This document shows positions 1 through 11,871 of a stretch of 64,000 nucleotides of DNA, one piece after another. Each line of letters opens with the position of its first letter. Position 1 is the stretch's first letter. The notes under the pieces were generated by a model, which was given only the letters and a program-made list of their open reading frames with translations, searched no databases and was not told where the DNA came from. The stretch spans positions 34,205,777-34,269,776 of the forward strand of contig CM042965.1 in NCBI GenBank assembly GCA_023678885.1. The letters run 5' to 3'. This stretch comes from Pogostemon cablin. Its lineage: Eukaryota; Streptophyta; Magnoliopsida; Lamiales; Lamiaceae. The translations under genes and the position numbers were made by a program.

Positions 1-162
1 AGAAATCATGGGGAGAGGCGATGTCGTTATGCATTGAGTCGCTTCAGCAGAAAATGTAGCAGACCCACTGACTAAGCCTTTGTCTCAAAAGATATTTGAG
101 AAACATCTTGAAAAGAAGGGACTTAAATATATGGGCAATTGGAGCTAGGGCAAGTGGGAGAT
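1..162 (+). pseudogene. 3' internal end of an upstream Copia copy (RNase H C-terminus and polypurine tract)
   Basis: This stretch is nearly identical to 7752-7915, the last part of the Copia pol gene plus the polypurine tract of the element to its right. It encodes the C-terminal residues of the RNase H domain, including ADPLTKPLSQ, and ends in the purine-rich AAGTGGGAGA next to the LTR. It is broken by an in-frame TGA at about 34-36, where the right-hand copy has CGA. It keeps a CAA codon that is TAA in the right-hand copy. It belongs to a second element lying left of the window that shares the LTR at 163-1940. Confidence 0.9.
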
Positions 163-1940
163 TGTTAGAGTAGTATGCCCAGCGCACCAATTAGATTGGA
201 TAATTGTGCTCTTTATATTTTGAATATAAACAATCTCATTGGAAATTATATTATTAAAGGCTGTTTTAAATTTATCTATTTTATGCATTATAACATATGC
301 TTATTAGAGAAAGTCCCTAGACCAATTTAAGCTAAAATGTATGGTTACGCATATGATGGTGATCATAGAATTTATACATAGAGCTTTGGTCTTAAACATG
401 GTTCCGAGTCAAGAATTTTTCTAAATGGGACAAAGAATAATTCAGTAAAGACTCGTACATATGATGAATGCTCGTCGGATGAGAATATTGTATTCCATCA
501 ATATTAGTGTTATGACACAAATTCATATATGTGGATACTTATTAGAGAATAAGTTTATCGAACATGATCCGTAGAAAATTTTTATTGTATATGTCGAAAT
601 TAGAATTTTCTAATTACGATAGTACACGATTAGTCTTTAGACTTGAAGCACCATGATATTCTTGTGTACTTCTTCTAATACTTAGATTTATCATATGATT
701 GTTTACCAATCATAAAGGGGGTATGTTGGGTATTATATTGATGTACATGGAGACTTATGTATGACTAAGATAGAATCTGACACTTGTCTAAGATAAGAGA
801 ATCTCCTGTGTATTTCATTGTTAATGATTCAAAGACCTTGGCCAAGGCAATGAGAATAGAGATTCACAATGAATCATTGTAACTTGAAATAGAAACCCAG
901 TTATTGAGTTAGTAGAGTTTCGACTAATATTCTTACTCTAGACTCAATCGGGAGATTAACTGTTAGAAAGACCGTACGTGTATGTCACTCGTTAATTTAC
1001 AGGTTTACTCGCTATTTCACCCAACACTAGAAGATCACGCTACTTGCTAGGTGTTACCGTGATTTGTAGGTATTTGAAATTAATTAGTTAATTTCAAGTG
1101 TATTAATTAATTGGATTAATTAATATAATAATTGTTATTTATAAGTTACAAGTGTTGTAAGCCTACTGCTAGAGTTAGTAGTGAACCTAAAGGATCACAC
1201 CTTAATTTGAATGAACAGCTTTTATCAATTGGAACAATAGTTAAATTGTTAACTATTTATTATAATTAAATAATTTGATTATTTAATTAAAATAAAAAAA
1301 TGAATGATATTGTTAGTGAATTTGTTAAATTCACATTATTGCAGTTAGTGGGAATTTTTAGTGGAGTTAGTGGGAATTGTTAGTGGATTGTAAAGCTAAC
1401 ATTATTGATGTTAGTGGGATGAAAAGCAAGTCCTCAATCATTTCTTTAAAACTCCACTACATCCTTTTGGTATTTAATTGTATCGATGGGCAATTGGAGT
1501 TTGGACTAGTATGTCTTAACATTCGTGCTTTGAGGTTCAACAAGGACTTGAATACTAACATTCATTTGATGTATTAAATCCATCTTGTTGTTCCAATTCA
1601 CAAGTTTTGCACTACTAGCGAAGTGTAAAATTTGTGTTGTTTATTCAATTGGTGGATTACTTTAGAGGGGATACACTTGGATCCCTTATTGAGAAGAACG
1701 GAGTTTTAGCCACAATCCGAGAATTGATTCCGTCACTCCTTGCATCAATTGGAAGAAAGTCTACGAGGATAAGAATAATCTTTACGTAGATTTCTTTCAA
1801 TATATTTTAACACCGGATCCAATAATCGTTTGCGAGCATCCGGTGTGAAACCTTTTCATGTATTTAATAATTATGATTTATTAATTTTAAAAATTTTAAA
1901 TTCCGCTGCATTCACTCGAGTCGCTATAACGAACCCAACA
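163..1940 (+). repeat. Copia LTR, left copy, shared with an upstream element
   Basis: It starts TGTTAGAG and ends AACCCAACA, so it has the usual TG...CA ends within the short inverted repeat TGTT/AACA. It is 1778 bp, the same length as the LTR at 7916-9693. It is directly preceded by a polypurine tract (so it serves as a 3' LTR of an upstream copy) and directly followed by a primer-binding site (so it serves as the 5' LTR of the downstream copy). The reading frame at 1377-1577 within it occurs in both LTRs but is short and unlikely to be a gene. Confidence 0.95.
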
Positions 1941-1941
1941 G

Positions 1942-1953
1942 TGGTATCAGAGC
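1942..1953 (+). promoter_or_regulatory. Primer-binding site for initiator methionine tRNA
   Basis: TGGTATCAGAGC lies one base after the LTR end. It is the common plant copia primer-binding site, complementary to the 3' end of initiator tRNA-Met, where minus-strand DNA synthesis begins. Confidence 0.95.
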
Positions 1954-4006
1954 CTAGGTTCACGGTGTTAAAATATATGCAGTACTAAAATTGTTTTAGT
2001 ATTATTTAATGGTTAAATAAGAAAAATTGAAACAACGAGAAAAGGTTTCTCGACAGTCATTAATTACTTTAAAATTTCAAATGTTGTAGTAGGATGAGAA
2101 TTGTTCTTAAACTACTAATTATACAGTTAAAATATTTTTTTTCGGTAATTTCATAAAATTGACTAAATATTAGTTTATGAATCTATTGGTTTCAAGTGTG
2201 AATATGAAATATTAAATAAAAGTTATTTATATTTCTTATTCAAAATATTCATTTGGAATGAAGTTTAAGTAATACGTTGTGATTAATGAGAAATTGTTTC
2301 TTGAAATATCATTGTTTAATATAAAAATTATTATTGATAATTTGTTATCAATATTTAATATTTAATTTGATTAAAGCATTAGATGTTTATTATCAACAAT
2401 GATATTTGATGGCTATTTATAGAAATGGGTTATTGGTTTGATTAAAAAAGTAAATGGTTACCATCAACTTTATGGAATGATTTACAAACCAATTTCTATA
2501 AAAGAATTGATTACATGAATCAATAAAAGATTTCTAGAAATGGATTTTTACAAAATATTTCTAGAAATGAGTTTCTAGAAAAATGTTTGTAAACCAATTT
2601 CTATAAAAGAATAGATTACATGAATCAATAATAGATTTCTAGAAATGGGTTTCTAGAAAAATATTTCTAAGAAGAAATAATTAGCTATCATTGAATTGAT
2701 TTGGCTTTATTAATTTAGAAATTATTTCTTAATTAATAAAGGCCAACAAAATTCTTAAAGTCAATTCTAAAATTTAGTTTTGTAATATTGACTAATTGTT
2801 AGTCATAATTCTCAACTAGTATTATTTTAAAATGAGAAATAGGAATAATTGTTATTCTTATATATATTTATGGAATTATTCATTGTGAATGAATATAAAT
2901 AAATTTAATATGTTAATTGCATATTTATTTATTTAGGGATGATCATGAGCCTTGGACTTTTTGTGATGGTTTTAATTTATTTGGGTTTTATGGGGACTGC
3001 GAGCCTCTTTTATTTACATTTGTAAGTTCTTTAAATTTATGCAATGAGAGTAGATTAGTCCGTGAGGATTTAATTTTATTCATTGTAAATTGGAGGACTT
3101 GAAGGAAGCCCAAAAGAAGACCCAATTGTTGATGGGTAATTAAATGTAATAGAATAGATGCTCAAGGTCCATAAGTGTATGGGTTTTACATTATGATGTA
3201 AAAGTTCTCATTATCCCTTAGATTGACCATAGACCCATTTTGGCTCAAACGGGTCCATAGGTTGGCCTTGATCATCCCACCGCTTTATGTATGTATAGGA
3301 TATATGCATGCTAGAATTTATTTAATGCACTCATTTGATGAACATTAAATAATTTACCTTAATAAAATGATGAGGTCTTGGAAATAAAATAATCCCTAAG
3401 TTTTTGAAACTTATATAAGAATTTTTCGAAAATTTTATTTCAAACAAATATGGATATGATGTGTATGACCCATCAATCCATGCCTACTATCAAAAGATAG
3501 AGACATGATGATGCTACTACACTTAACCACTGGCCATGAGTCGTGGGGTGGGTTTGTGGAAGAAAGCTGTGTTCTTTATCTATCATAATGATGCTCATGA
3601 ATTAAATACATTACTACATCGGCCATGAGTCGTGGGGTGTTTTGATGTTTTAATTGTATGAAGGCTTGATAGGTATTGTTTGACACTAAGTAACGTATGG
3701 GCTCATAAAATTGAGGTATACATGAAAGATGAGGTAAAACAAATTGAGGGTTGTATAGTGATACAATTGTAAAATATTTTATTTCCAAAGAAAATTTTTC
3801 ATGGGCTCATAAAATTGAGGCATGAGGGATTTTCATTGGACCTCAAGCCTACTAGAAAATTATGATTTTCTGATTTTCATTGGGGTTATGAAATTTAAAT
3901 AAAATAGTGGGAGACATTTAATATTGAAGACCTTATATTAAATTAATATTAATTTTCATAGTTTTCTCATTTTCTGCTTTATTATTTTGTAGATTCATCT
4001 ACTAAA
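1954..4006 (+). other. Copia untranslated leader, with a tandem repeat at 2484-2672
   Basis: About 2 kb separate the primer-binding site from gag. No convincing coding frame is present. A unit of about 105 bp, recognisable by AAACCAATTTCTATAAAAG, starts near 2486 and again near 2591. The short phrases GCCATGAGTCGTGGGGTG (near 3532 and 3622) and ATGGGCTCATAAAATTGAGG (near 3698 and 3801) are also duplicated. A leader this long fits a large copia element; its role, for example in packaging or translation control, is unknown. Confidence 0.6.
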
Positions 4007-4819
4007 ATGGCAAACAATCCTATAACTGCTTTAATTGGGCAAAACAAGTTAACTGGACCAAACTTTAATGATTGGCTGAGAAATTTCAAAATTCTCTTAA
4101 AATCTGAAAGAAGTGAATATGTTCTTGACAAACCAATCCCTGAAGCAACTGGTGCTAATGCTACGACTGAGGAACTTGAGAAGTTCAAACGTCATCAGGA
4201 TGATGATCTAAAAGCTCGATGCTACATGTTAGCATCCATGTCAAGTGAGCTACAGATACAAAATGAGGATCAAACCTCTGCTTATGCTATTCTTAAATGC
4301 CTTGAAAACTTGTTTGGCGAGAATAGCATGCAGCAAAGATATGAGATATATAAAGAGCTCTTCCGCAGTCACATGGCTGAGGGCTCTTCAGTCCAGGAAC
4401 ATGGATTGAAGATGATAGCCCTAACGGAACGACTTGTGTCTTTGAAAGTTGAGGTTCCACCTGAGCTTTGCATTGACTTGATGCTGCAGTCTCTGCCTCC
4501 TTCATTTGACACTTTTGTTGTCAACTATAATATGCATAACATGTCGAAAAGTCTCACTGAACTTGTCAACATGTTAAAGACAACTGAGTCCACCATGAAA
4601 AGGGACAAATCAGTCATGTTTGTTGGGTCCACTTCTGGATCTAAGGCTGCAAATCCAAAGAAAAAGAAGGGAAAAAGAAAGAGTTTCAATAATCCCAACA
4701 AACTAAAAGCAAAGGGAGGTGTTAAGAAAAAAAAACTTCTCAGGCCAATGATAAGTGTCACCACTGCAATCAAATTGGACACTGGAAGAGGAACTGCAAG
4801 GATTACCTTGCAACCCTGA
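4007..4819 (+). pseudogene. gag: Copia Gag polyprotein part, frameshifted before its zinc knuckle
   Basis: The first ATG of the polyprotein opens a 270-codon frame that resembles the copia-type Gag family from its N-terminus (Ala-Asn-Asn-Pro-Ile, then GPNFNDWLRNFKILL). Gag forms the virus-like particle that packages the element's RNA in the cytoplasm. A lysine-rich linker precedes a zinc knuckle of form CX2CX4HX4C at 4756-4797, but that knuckle lies in another frame. A length change in the A-rich run near 4730-4740 moves translation out of the pol frame, so the Gag frame ends in unrelated residues at 4819. Copia elements normally keep gag and pol in one frame, so this is damage rather than programmed frameshifting. 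Confidence 0.9.
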
Positions 4820-6371
4820 AGAGTTCAGGTATTTATTATGTTGAAGTTAACTTATCAGTTAACGATACTTCTTGGGTATTAGATACCGGTTGTGCCTCAC
4901 ACATTTGCAATGATTTGCAGATGATGGAAAGAAGTAGAAAGCTAGAAACAGGAGAAATGGTTCTAAGACTGGGGAATGGAGCAAAAGTTGCTGCATTAGC
5001 CATAGAAACTATTCATCTAGCTTTAAATAATGATTTAGTTTTGGTATTGAACAATTGTCTTTATGTTCCTAGGATTATTAAGAACATTATCTCTATTCCT
5101 GTTTCGGATAGAGAAGGTTATTGTTTTAAATTTGAAAATGGAAGTTGTTCCATTTCTAAATGTTCTTCTTTAATCACTACTTGCATATTGATGAATGGTT
5201 TATATACCTTAACTCCCCAAAATTTCATTCTTAATCTTCAACAAAATAAAAGAAAATTAGATAACCATAGTTCTATCACATTATGGCATGCAAGATTAGG
5301 TCATATTTCTAAGAAAAGGATAAATAAGTTGGCAAAATTGCTTGACCTAAAGGACGAGCAAGAACTACCAACATGTGAGTCCTGCCTCAAAGGAAAAATG
5401 ACCAAATCTCCATTTATTGGACAAGTGGAGTGAGCTACACGTCTATTGGAATTAGTTCATACAGATGTATGTGGCCCATTAAGTGTTAATGCCCGTGGGA
5501 ACTATAGCTACTTCTTAACCTTTACCGATGATTTCTCTAGGTATGGTTATGTGTACCTATTAAGGTACAAATCTGAAGTTTTTGAAAAGTTTAAAGAATT
5601 CAGAACTGAAGTAGAGAAACAAACTGGCTTAAGTATAAAAGCACTTCGATCAGATCGAGGAGGCGAATACTTAAGTACAGAATTTCTAGATTATCTAAAA
5701 GAGAATGGGATTCTCTCACAGTGGACTCCTCCTGGTACTCCCCAACTCAATGGAGTTTCAGAACGCAGGAATCGAACCTTGATGGACATGGTTCGATCTA
5801 TGATGAGTTTCACTTCATTACCTCTTTCTTTTTGGGGCCATGCTTTAGAAACGGCAGCACACCTATTAAATAGGGTGCCTTCTAAGGCCGTCCCTTCTAC
5901 ACCTTATGAGATGTGGTGTGGCAAAATACCCTCGTACAAGTACCTTCGGGTATGGGGGTGTGATGCTTACGTGAAGCAACAAATGGGAGATAAATTGGAT
6001 ATGAGATCCAAAATATGTAAGTTTGTTGGATATCCAAAGGAATCAATTGGATATTACTTCTACGATACCTCAGAACAAAAGGTATTTGTTTCAAGGAATG
6101 CTACATTTCTTGAAGAAGAATTTCTATCTGATAGAAATGGCAAACTCGTAGAACTTGAAGAAGTTCAAGAAACAACAAATCTCTCAATTGCAGTGAGTGA
6201 ACAACCAGTAGAAACTGGGGCATCTGATACACAACCTCTTAGGGGATCCGAAAGAATACCTAAGTTACCTAGTAGGTACACTTTGTTATTAGAAAACAAA
6301 GAAGAGGGACTCCTCTTGGATAATGATCCAAGAAGCTATGGAGAGGCAATGTCAGACATTGACTCAAAGAA
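4750..6371 (+). pseudogene. pol: Copia protease and integrase part of pol, one stop and one frameshift
   Basis: After the zinc knuckle the same frame runs into an aspartic protease with the catalytic triplet in WVLDTGCASHIC (DTG at 4882-4890). The integrase follows: the N-terminal HHCC zinc site spans about 5284-5400 (WHARLGH ... CESC), and the catalytic core begins at HTDVCGP (5458) with the second Asp in RSDRGGEY and the Glu in SERRNRT (about 5758). Integrase inserts the cDNA into the host chromosome. An in-frame TGA at 5431-5433 separates the zinc site from the core, and a one-base loss near 6371 shifts the frame before the reverse transcriptase. Both lesions inactivate the polyprotein. 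Confidence 0.92.
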
Positions 6372-7907
6372 TGGCAAGAAGCAATGCAATCCGAGATGGA
6401 CTCCATGTACTCTAACAAAGTATGGACTTTGGTAGAACCACCAGAAGGAACAGTTCCTATTGGATGCAAATGGGTTTACAAGCGAAAGCTTGGAGCTGAT
6501 GGGGAGGTAGCAACCTATAAGGCAAGACTAGTTGTTAAAGGTTATTCTCAGAAACAAGGAATTGACTATGAGGAAACCATTTCACCAGTAGCAATGCTGA
6601 AATCCATTCGAATTTTATTAGCTATATCTGCATATTATGACTATGAGATATGGCAAATGGATGTAAAGACTGCTTTTCTTAATGGTAACGTTAAGGAAGA
6701 GATCTATATGAAGCAACCTGAGGGCTTTATATCTATTGGAAGTGAGCAAAAGGTTTGCAAGCTCCAAAGATCCATTTACGGGCTTAAACAAGCTTCGAGG
6801 AGTTGGAACATTCGATTCGATGAAACAATCAAATCGTTTGATTTTCAAAAGAATCCGGATGAACCATGTGTATACAAGAAAGTTAGTGGGAGTGCAGTTA
6901 CTTTTATTGTGCTCTATGTTGATGACATCCTACTTATCGGAAACGATATAGGAATGTTGCAATCAACAAGAACTTGGTTGTCTAAACAATTCTCCATGAA
7001 GGACTTGGGAGAAGCATCATTTATTCTAGGAATAAAAATCTATAGAGATAGATCTAGAAGGATGATCAGACTATCCCAATCCATGTACATAGATAAGATA
7101 CTTAAAAGATTTAGAATGGAAGAATCCAAACGAGGATTCTTGCCAATGAGTCATGGAGTTTCACTTTCTAAGACTATGTCTCCTAAGACACCTGAAGAAA
7201 GAGAAAGAATGACTCGCGTGCCTTATGCTTCAGCAATTAGAAGCATAATGTATGCAATGCTGTGTACAAGACCTGATGTCGCACATGCTCTGAGTGTCAC
7301 GAACAGATATCAGTCAAATCCAGGTGAAGAACACTGGAAGGTCGTCAAGATGATCCTTAAGTACTTGAGAAGGACTAAGGATATCTTTTTGATATACGGC
7401 CCTGGAGAGCTGAAATTAGAAGGATATACTTATTCTAGTTTTCAGTCTGATGTGGATGACTCTAAGTCAATGTCAGGTTATATATTCACTTTGAATGGTG
7501 GTGCAGTAAGTTGGAAGAGTTCCAAACAAGAAACTACTGCAGACTCCACCACTGAAGCTGAATACATAGCTGCATCAGATGCAGCGAAGGAAGCTGTTTG
7601 GATCAAGAACTTTATTCAATGATTGGGTATAGTTCCATCTATTGTTGATCCAGTAATGATATACTGTGATAACAATGGAGCCATTGCGCAAGCAACTGAA
7701 CCAAGATCTCATCAGAGGTCCAAGCATATCTTGAGAAGATACCACTTGATTAGAGAAATCATGGGGAGAGGCGATGTCATTATGGATCGAGTCGCTTCAG
7801 CAGAAAATGTAGCAGACCCACTGACTATGCCTTTGTCTTAAAAGATATTTGAGAAACATCTTGAAAAGATGGGACTTAAATATATGGGCAATTGGAGCTA
7901 GTGCAAG
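6372..7907 (+). pseudogene. pol: Copia reverse transcriptase and RNase H, two in-frame stops
   Basis: The frame opening at 6384 shows the copia RT signature: WKWVYK-like start, ARLVVKGYSQ, WQMDVKTAFLNG, and the catalytic YVDD within VLYVDDILLIG at about 6914-6947. RNase H follows, with DSTTEAEYIA near 7543 and the C-terminal DNNGAIAQA region after 7663. RT copies the RNA into cDNA; RNase H removes the RNA template. A TGA at 7620-7622 interrupts RNase H and a TAA at 7839-7841 truncates its end. The second stop is shown directly by the copy at 1-162, which has CAA there. The polyprotein originally ended near 7901 with GNWS. Confidence 0.93.
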
Positions 7908-7915
7908 TGGGAGAT
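7903..7915 (+). promoter_or_regulatory. Copia polypurine tract
   Basis: The purine-rich CAAGTGGGAGA immediately before the right LTR is the normal primer site for plus-strand DNA synthesis. The same tract precedes the left LTR at about 151-162. Confidence 0.85.
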
Positions 7916-9693
7916 TGTTAGAGTAGTATGCCCAGCGCACCAATTAGATTGGATAATTGTACTCTTTATATTTTGAATATAAACAATCTCATTGGAAATT
8001 ATATTATTAAAGACTGTTTTAAATTTATCTATTTTATGCATTATAACATATGCTTATTAGAGAAAGTTCCTAGACCAATTTAAGCTAAAATGTATGGTTA
8101 CGCATATGATGGTGATCATGGAATTTATACATAGAGCTTTGGTCTTAAACATGGTTCCGAGTCAAGAATTTTTCTAAATGGGACAAAGAATAATACAGTA
8201 AAGACTCGTACATATGATGAATGCTCGTCGGACGAGAATATTGTATTCTATCAATATTAGTGTTGTGACACAAATTCATATATGTGGATACTTATTAGAG
8301 AATAAGTTTATCGAACATGATCCGTAGAAAATTTTTATTGGATATGTCGAAATTAGAATTTTCTAATTACGATAGTACACGATTAGTATTTAGACTTGAA
8401 GCACCATGGTAGTCTTGTGTACTTCTTCTAATACTTAGATTTATCTTCTGATTGTTTAGCAATCATAAAGGGGGTATGTTGGGTATTATATTGATGTACA
8501 TGGAGACTTATGTATGACTAAGATAGAATCTGACACTTGTCTAAGACAAAAGAATCTCCTGTGTATTTCATTGTTAATGATTCAAAGACCTTGACCAAGG
8601 TAATGAGAATAGAGATACACAATGAATCATTGTAACTTGAAATAAAAACACAGTTATTGAATTAGTAGAGTTTTGACTAATATTCCTACTCTAGACTCAA
8701 TCGGGAGATTAACTGTTAGAAAGACCGTACGTGTATGTCACTCGTTAATGTACAGGTTTACTCGCTATTTCACCTAACACTAGAAGATCACGCTACTTTC
8801 TAGGTGTTACCATGATTTGTAGGTTCTTGAAATTAATTAGTTAATTTCAAGTGTATTAATTAATTGAATTAATTAATATAATAATTGTTATTTATAAGTT
8901 ACAAGTGTTGTAAGCCTACTGCTAGAGTTAGTAGTGAACCTAAAGGATCACACCTTAATTTGAATGAACAACTTTTATCAATTGGAACAATAGTTAAATT
9001 GTTAACTATTTATTATAATTAAATAATTTGATTATTTAATTAAAATAAAAAAATGAATGATATTGTTAGTGAATTTGTTAAATTCACATTATTGCAGTTA
9101 GTGGGAATTTTTAATGGAGTTAGTGGGAATTGTTAGTGGATTGTAAAGCTAACATTATTGATGTTAGTGGGATGAAAAGCAAGTCCTCAATCATTTCTTT
9201 AAAACTCCACTACATCCTTTTGGTATTTAATTGTATCGATGGGCAATTGGAGTTTGGACTAGTATGTCTTAACATTCATGCTTTGAGGTTCAACAAGGAC
9301 TTGCATACTAACATTCATTTGATGTATTAAATCCATCTTGTTGTTCCAATTCACAAGTTTTGCACTACTAGCGAAGTGTAAAATTTGTGTTGTTTATTCA
9401 ATTGGTGAATTACTTTAGAGGGGATACACTTGGATCCCTTATTGAGAAGAACGGAGTTTTAGCCACAATCCGGGAATTGATTCCGTCACTCCTTGCATCA
9501 ATTGGAAGAAAGTCTACGAGGGTAAGAATAATCTTTACGTAGATTTCTTTAAATATATTTTAACACCGGATCCAATAATCGTTTGCGAGCATTCGGGGTG
9601 AAACCTTTTCATGTATTTAATAAATATGATTTATTAATTTTAAAAATTTTAAATTCCGCTGCATTAACCCGAATCGCTATAACGAATCCAACA
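7916..9693 (+). repeat. Copia LTR, right copy
   Basis: It is 1778 bp, starts TGTTAGAG, ends AATCCAACA, and aligns along its whole length with 163-1940. Host sequence resumes at 9694 in what looks like a remnant of a cysteine-rich coding exon. Confidence 0.95.
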
Positions 9694-9695
9694 AA

Positions 9696-9914
9696 ACTCA
9701 GACTGGCCATCCCCTTTATTAGTTCTGCGGAGATATAATCTGTCACAACTGCACACAGTCATACCATGAACGCAGTCAGGTTTTTCAATTGCCGACACAT
9801 ATTCAATGCAGTAATTGTATTGGAGCTCAAAAATGTGCAGTCCTATGTAATAGTCATCCCAGTACTCCGATGCGAGTAGAATTTTCTTGTGGCGTTGGAG
9901 ATGAATTTCAGTGA
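9696..9914 (+). pseudogene. Cysteine-rich exon remnant at the Copia insertion point
   Basis: Directly after the LTR, one frame reads a short peptide to the TGA at 9912-9914 with a single stop at 9720-9722. It holds eight cysteines in the zinc-binding-like spacing C-x4-C-x2-C, then C-x2-C-x5-C-x3-C, then one more. This is far from what random AT-rich DNA gives, and it suggests that the retrotransposon landed in an exon of a zinc-finger-like gene whose other half lies beyond the left edge. I do not recognise the family. It could also be a piece carried by another transposon. Confidence 0.35.
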
Positions 9915-10481
9915 ATACTGAATCACAAATACTGGCCTCCCACTATTCGCAAATGCTATAATGGCCTGTTCTAATTACCATAATCTGACATAGTCAATTC
10001 TTTATTCTTCTCGCACACTTAATTTATACATCATCTTCCTATTTTTGTAAATTTGTGCATTAGTTAGTTGTTTGCTTAACTTCGGAAAAAAATGGCGCCC
10101 TTAGGATGTAGGTTTTGGGTTTTTGAAAATTGAAACAACGTTAGATGATCATGTTCCCCAACAATTAAGATGGTGTATAATCTTACATGAAAATTTGTAT
10201 ATATATGTTGATGATGTAAGGGAAGCTCATGATCGTGAATAAAATTTTGAACGAAAGATAAAGAGGCAGGTGGGGGTGTTCAATGATCGTGAATAGAATT
10301 TATTACAGTAGAGAAAACATGTATAATTTAATATTAATATTATGGGCGTGTATTCAATAAATGAAGGATAATTTAGACTTTTAAAAAAATATATTTTAAT
10401 TATATAATAATAGGGGGTGTATATTTAATAAAAGGGATGTGCATTTAACGGAACCCTTTTAAAAATTCTAAATCCATTTTT
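9915..10481. other. Intergenic, no gene seen
   Basis: AT-rich sequence with no convincing coding frame, no terminal inverted repeat pair that I could close, and no RNA gene. The phrase GATCGTGAATA occurs twice, near 10232 and 10283. Confidence 0.5.
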
Positions 10482-11280
10482 AAAATTGTATACAAGCATT
10501 CTGTTACTCTTTACTTCTAAAATTTTTCATTATTTTTTCTCTTACATTCCGCACATTGAGCGGATAATACATTATATAATTTAAGAAAATTTGAATAGGA
10601 TGATATATATTTTTGAAAATTATTTCAAGCTAGATATGCACAAAATAATTGAAATTGGCCGTTCGAATTGAGAAATCGGTGGTTTCAACATTTTAAAATT
10701 GTATACAAACATTCTGTTACTCTTTCCTTCTAAAATTTATCATTATTTTTTGAGTGAGGCTTGCGTGCACCCGGGCGCATGGAACACATTCCGTGCGCCT
10801 TTAGAAATTTTGTATTATGGGTAAGGGTACATTAATTTGGTCTAAAGAGTATACACTTTAATTACTAAAAGGTACACAATTTTGTTCTAAAGGGTATACA
10901 CTTTTCATTAATATTTTTTTTCTTTAGAAAATAAAGGGTACACATTTTTATACTAAAGGGTATACAATTTAACACAAAATTCTAAAGGCGCACGGACAAC
11001 AGATTTTTCTTTAAAAAATAAAGGATACACATCTATATACTAAAAGGTATACAATTTAGCAAATTTCTAAAGGCGCACGGAAAGTGTTCCGTGCGCCCGG
11101 GTGCACAGGAGCTTTTGCCTTATTTTTTTCTCTTACATTCGGTACATTGAGCAGATAATACATTAAATAATTTTAGATAATTTGAATAGGATGATATATA
11201 TTTTTGAAAATTATTTTAAGTTAGATATGCACAAAATAATTGAAATCGGGAGTTCGAATTGGGAAATCGATGGTTTCAAC
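10482..11280. repeat. Tandem duplication of about 209 bp; second copy split by a MITE
   Basis: The segment 10482-10690 is repeated at about 10691-10751 plus 11120-11280. Both begin near AAAATTGTATACAA and end near GGTTTCAAC. The second copy is interrupted by the element at 10752-11119. The first copy therefore preserves the empty target site. Confidence 0.85.
10752..11119. mobile_element. Mutator-type MITE, 368 bp, 9-bp target-site duplication
   Basis: The ends are inverted repeats of about 55 bp sharing GTGCACCCGGGCGCA and CCGTGCGCCTTTAGAAATTT. The element is flanked by TTATTTTTT at 10743-10751 and again at 11120-11128. The undisturbed tandem copy at 10512-10520 has the same site once. A 9-bp duplication with long terminal inverted repeats is typical of Mutator-like elements. 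The interior repeats AAAGGGTATACAC-like phrases and encodes nothing. A related end, GGCAAAAGATCCTGTGC, occurs near 50003. Confidence 0.85.
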
Positions 11281-11510
11281 TGGAGTCGGCTAAAATGGAA
11301 TTGAAAATTCCGGTTCGGTTCTGGTTCTTCATTTCGTAAAACTGGTACCAGCGGTTCCCCAGTTCAAACCTACGGTTACTCAATTTTTTTACGTCATTCC
11401 GAACCATACCCGGTGGTTCTAAAACCGAATCAGAACCTCCTTACCCGATCTGATTCCGATTCCTCATTTTCAGAAACTGGAATCGGCGATTCCGAACATA
11501 CGTGAATGCC
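11281..11510. repeat. GGTTCGG-type low-complexity element fragment
   Basis: The sequence is built from degenerate repeats of GGTTCCGGTTC and GATTCCGATTC and their complements. Such stretches are usual at the ends of some plant hAT-type non-autonomous elements. I cannot find a matching terminal repeat or target duplication, so it may be a fragment. Confidence 0.4.
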
Positions 11511-11871
11511 TATTTTAAGTACTTATTACATCCTAATTATAGAAAATATTTGTGTGAAACTATCTCACATGAAGACATTTGAGGCAGTTAAAAAGTAATA
11601 TTATTTTAATAAAATAAAAAGTTGTACTCAAATTAACAAAAATTATAACAGCGATGTAGTAAATTATTTCATTAATAATTAGTAGTATAAATAAAAAGTG
11701 ATAATTTTTAAGAAATTGTAAAATTGGTAGACAGGATCTCACGCAAGTATTGTCACGTGCAAAAAGTAAACATCAACGTTAACATGGGGCGGAGGGAGTA
11801 TAAAATAATAATATTTCTTAATTTACGTGCAAAGAATAAATGAATACGTTTGCTATGGAGGGAGAGTAATA
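11511..11871. repeat. Truncated Stowaway ends in AT-rich DNA
   Basis: GGCGGAGGGAGTA near 11786 and GGAGGGAGAGTA near 11857 are right ends of Stowaway-like elements without matching left ends here. The rest is AT-rich and shows no gene. Confidence 0.45.

Larger units (their letters stand above)
163..9693 (+). mobile_element. Ty1/copia LTR retrotransposon, non-autonomous by mutation
   Basis: The element has two LTRs of 1778 bp each, a primer-binding site at 1942, a long leader, gag, and pol in the order protease, integrase, reverse transcriptase, RNase H. Integrase upstream of RT defines the copia superfamily. The coding region has at least two frameshifts and three in-frame stops, so it cannot make its own proteins. 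The LTRs differ at roughly 47 positions counted by eye (about 2.6 percent). Because the left LTR is preceded by internal sequence of another copy rather than by host DNA, no target-site duplication can be paired across this element. The arrangement is LTR-internal-LTR-internal-LTR. Confidence 0.95.

Noticed and set aside
1377..1577. 66-codon frame present in both Copia LTRs
   Set aside because: Conservation is explained by the LTRs being copies of each other; no similarity to a known protein and no reason for an LTR to encode it.
4007..7841. Programmed frameshifting in the Copia gag-pol
   Set aside because: Copia polyproteins are normally one frame, and there are also in-frame stops, so the shifts are decay.
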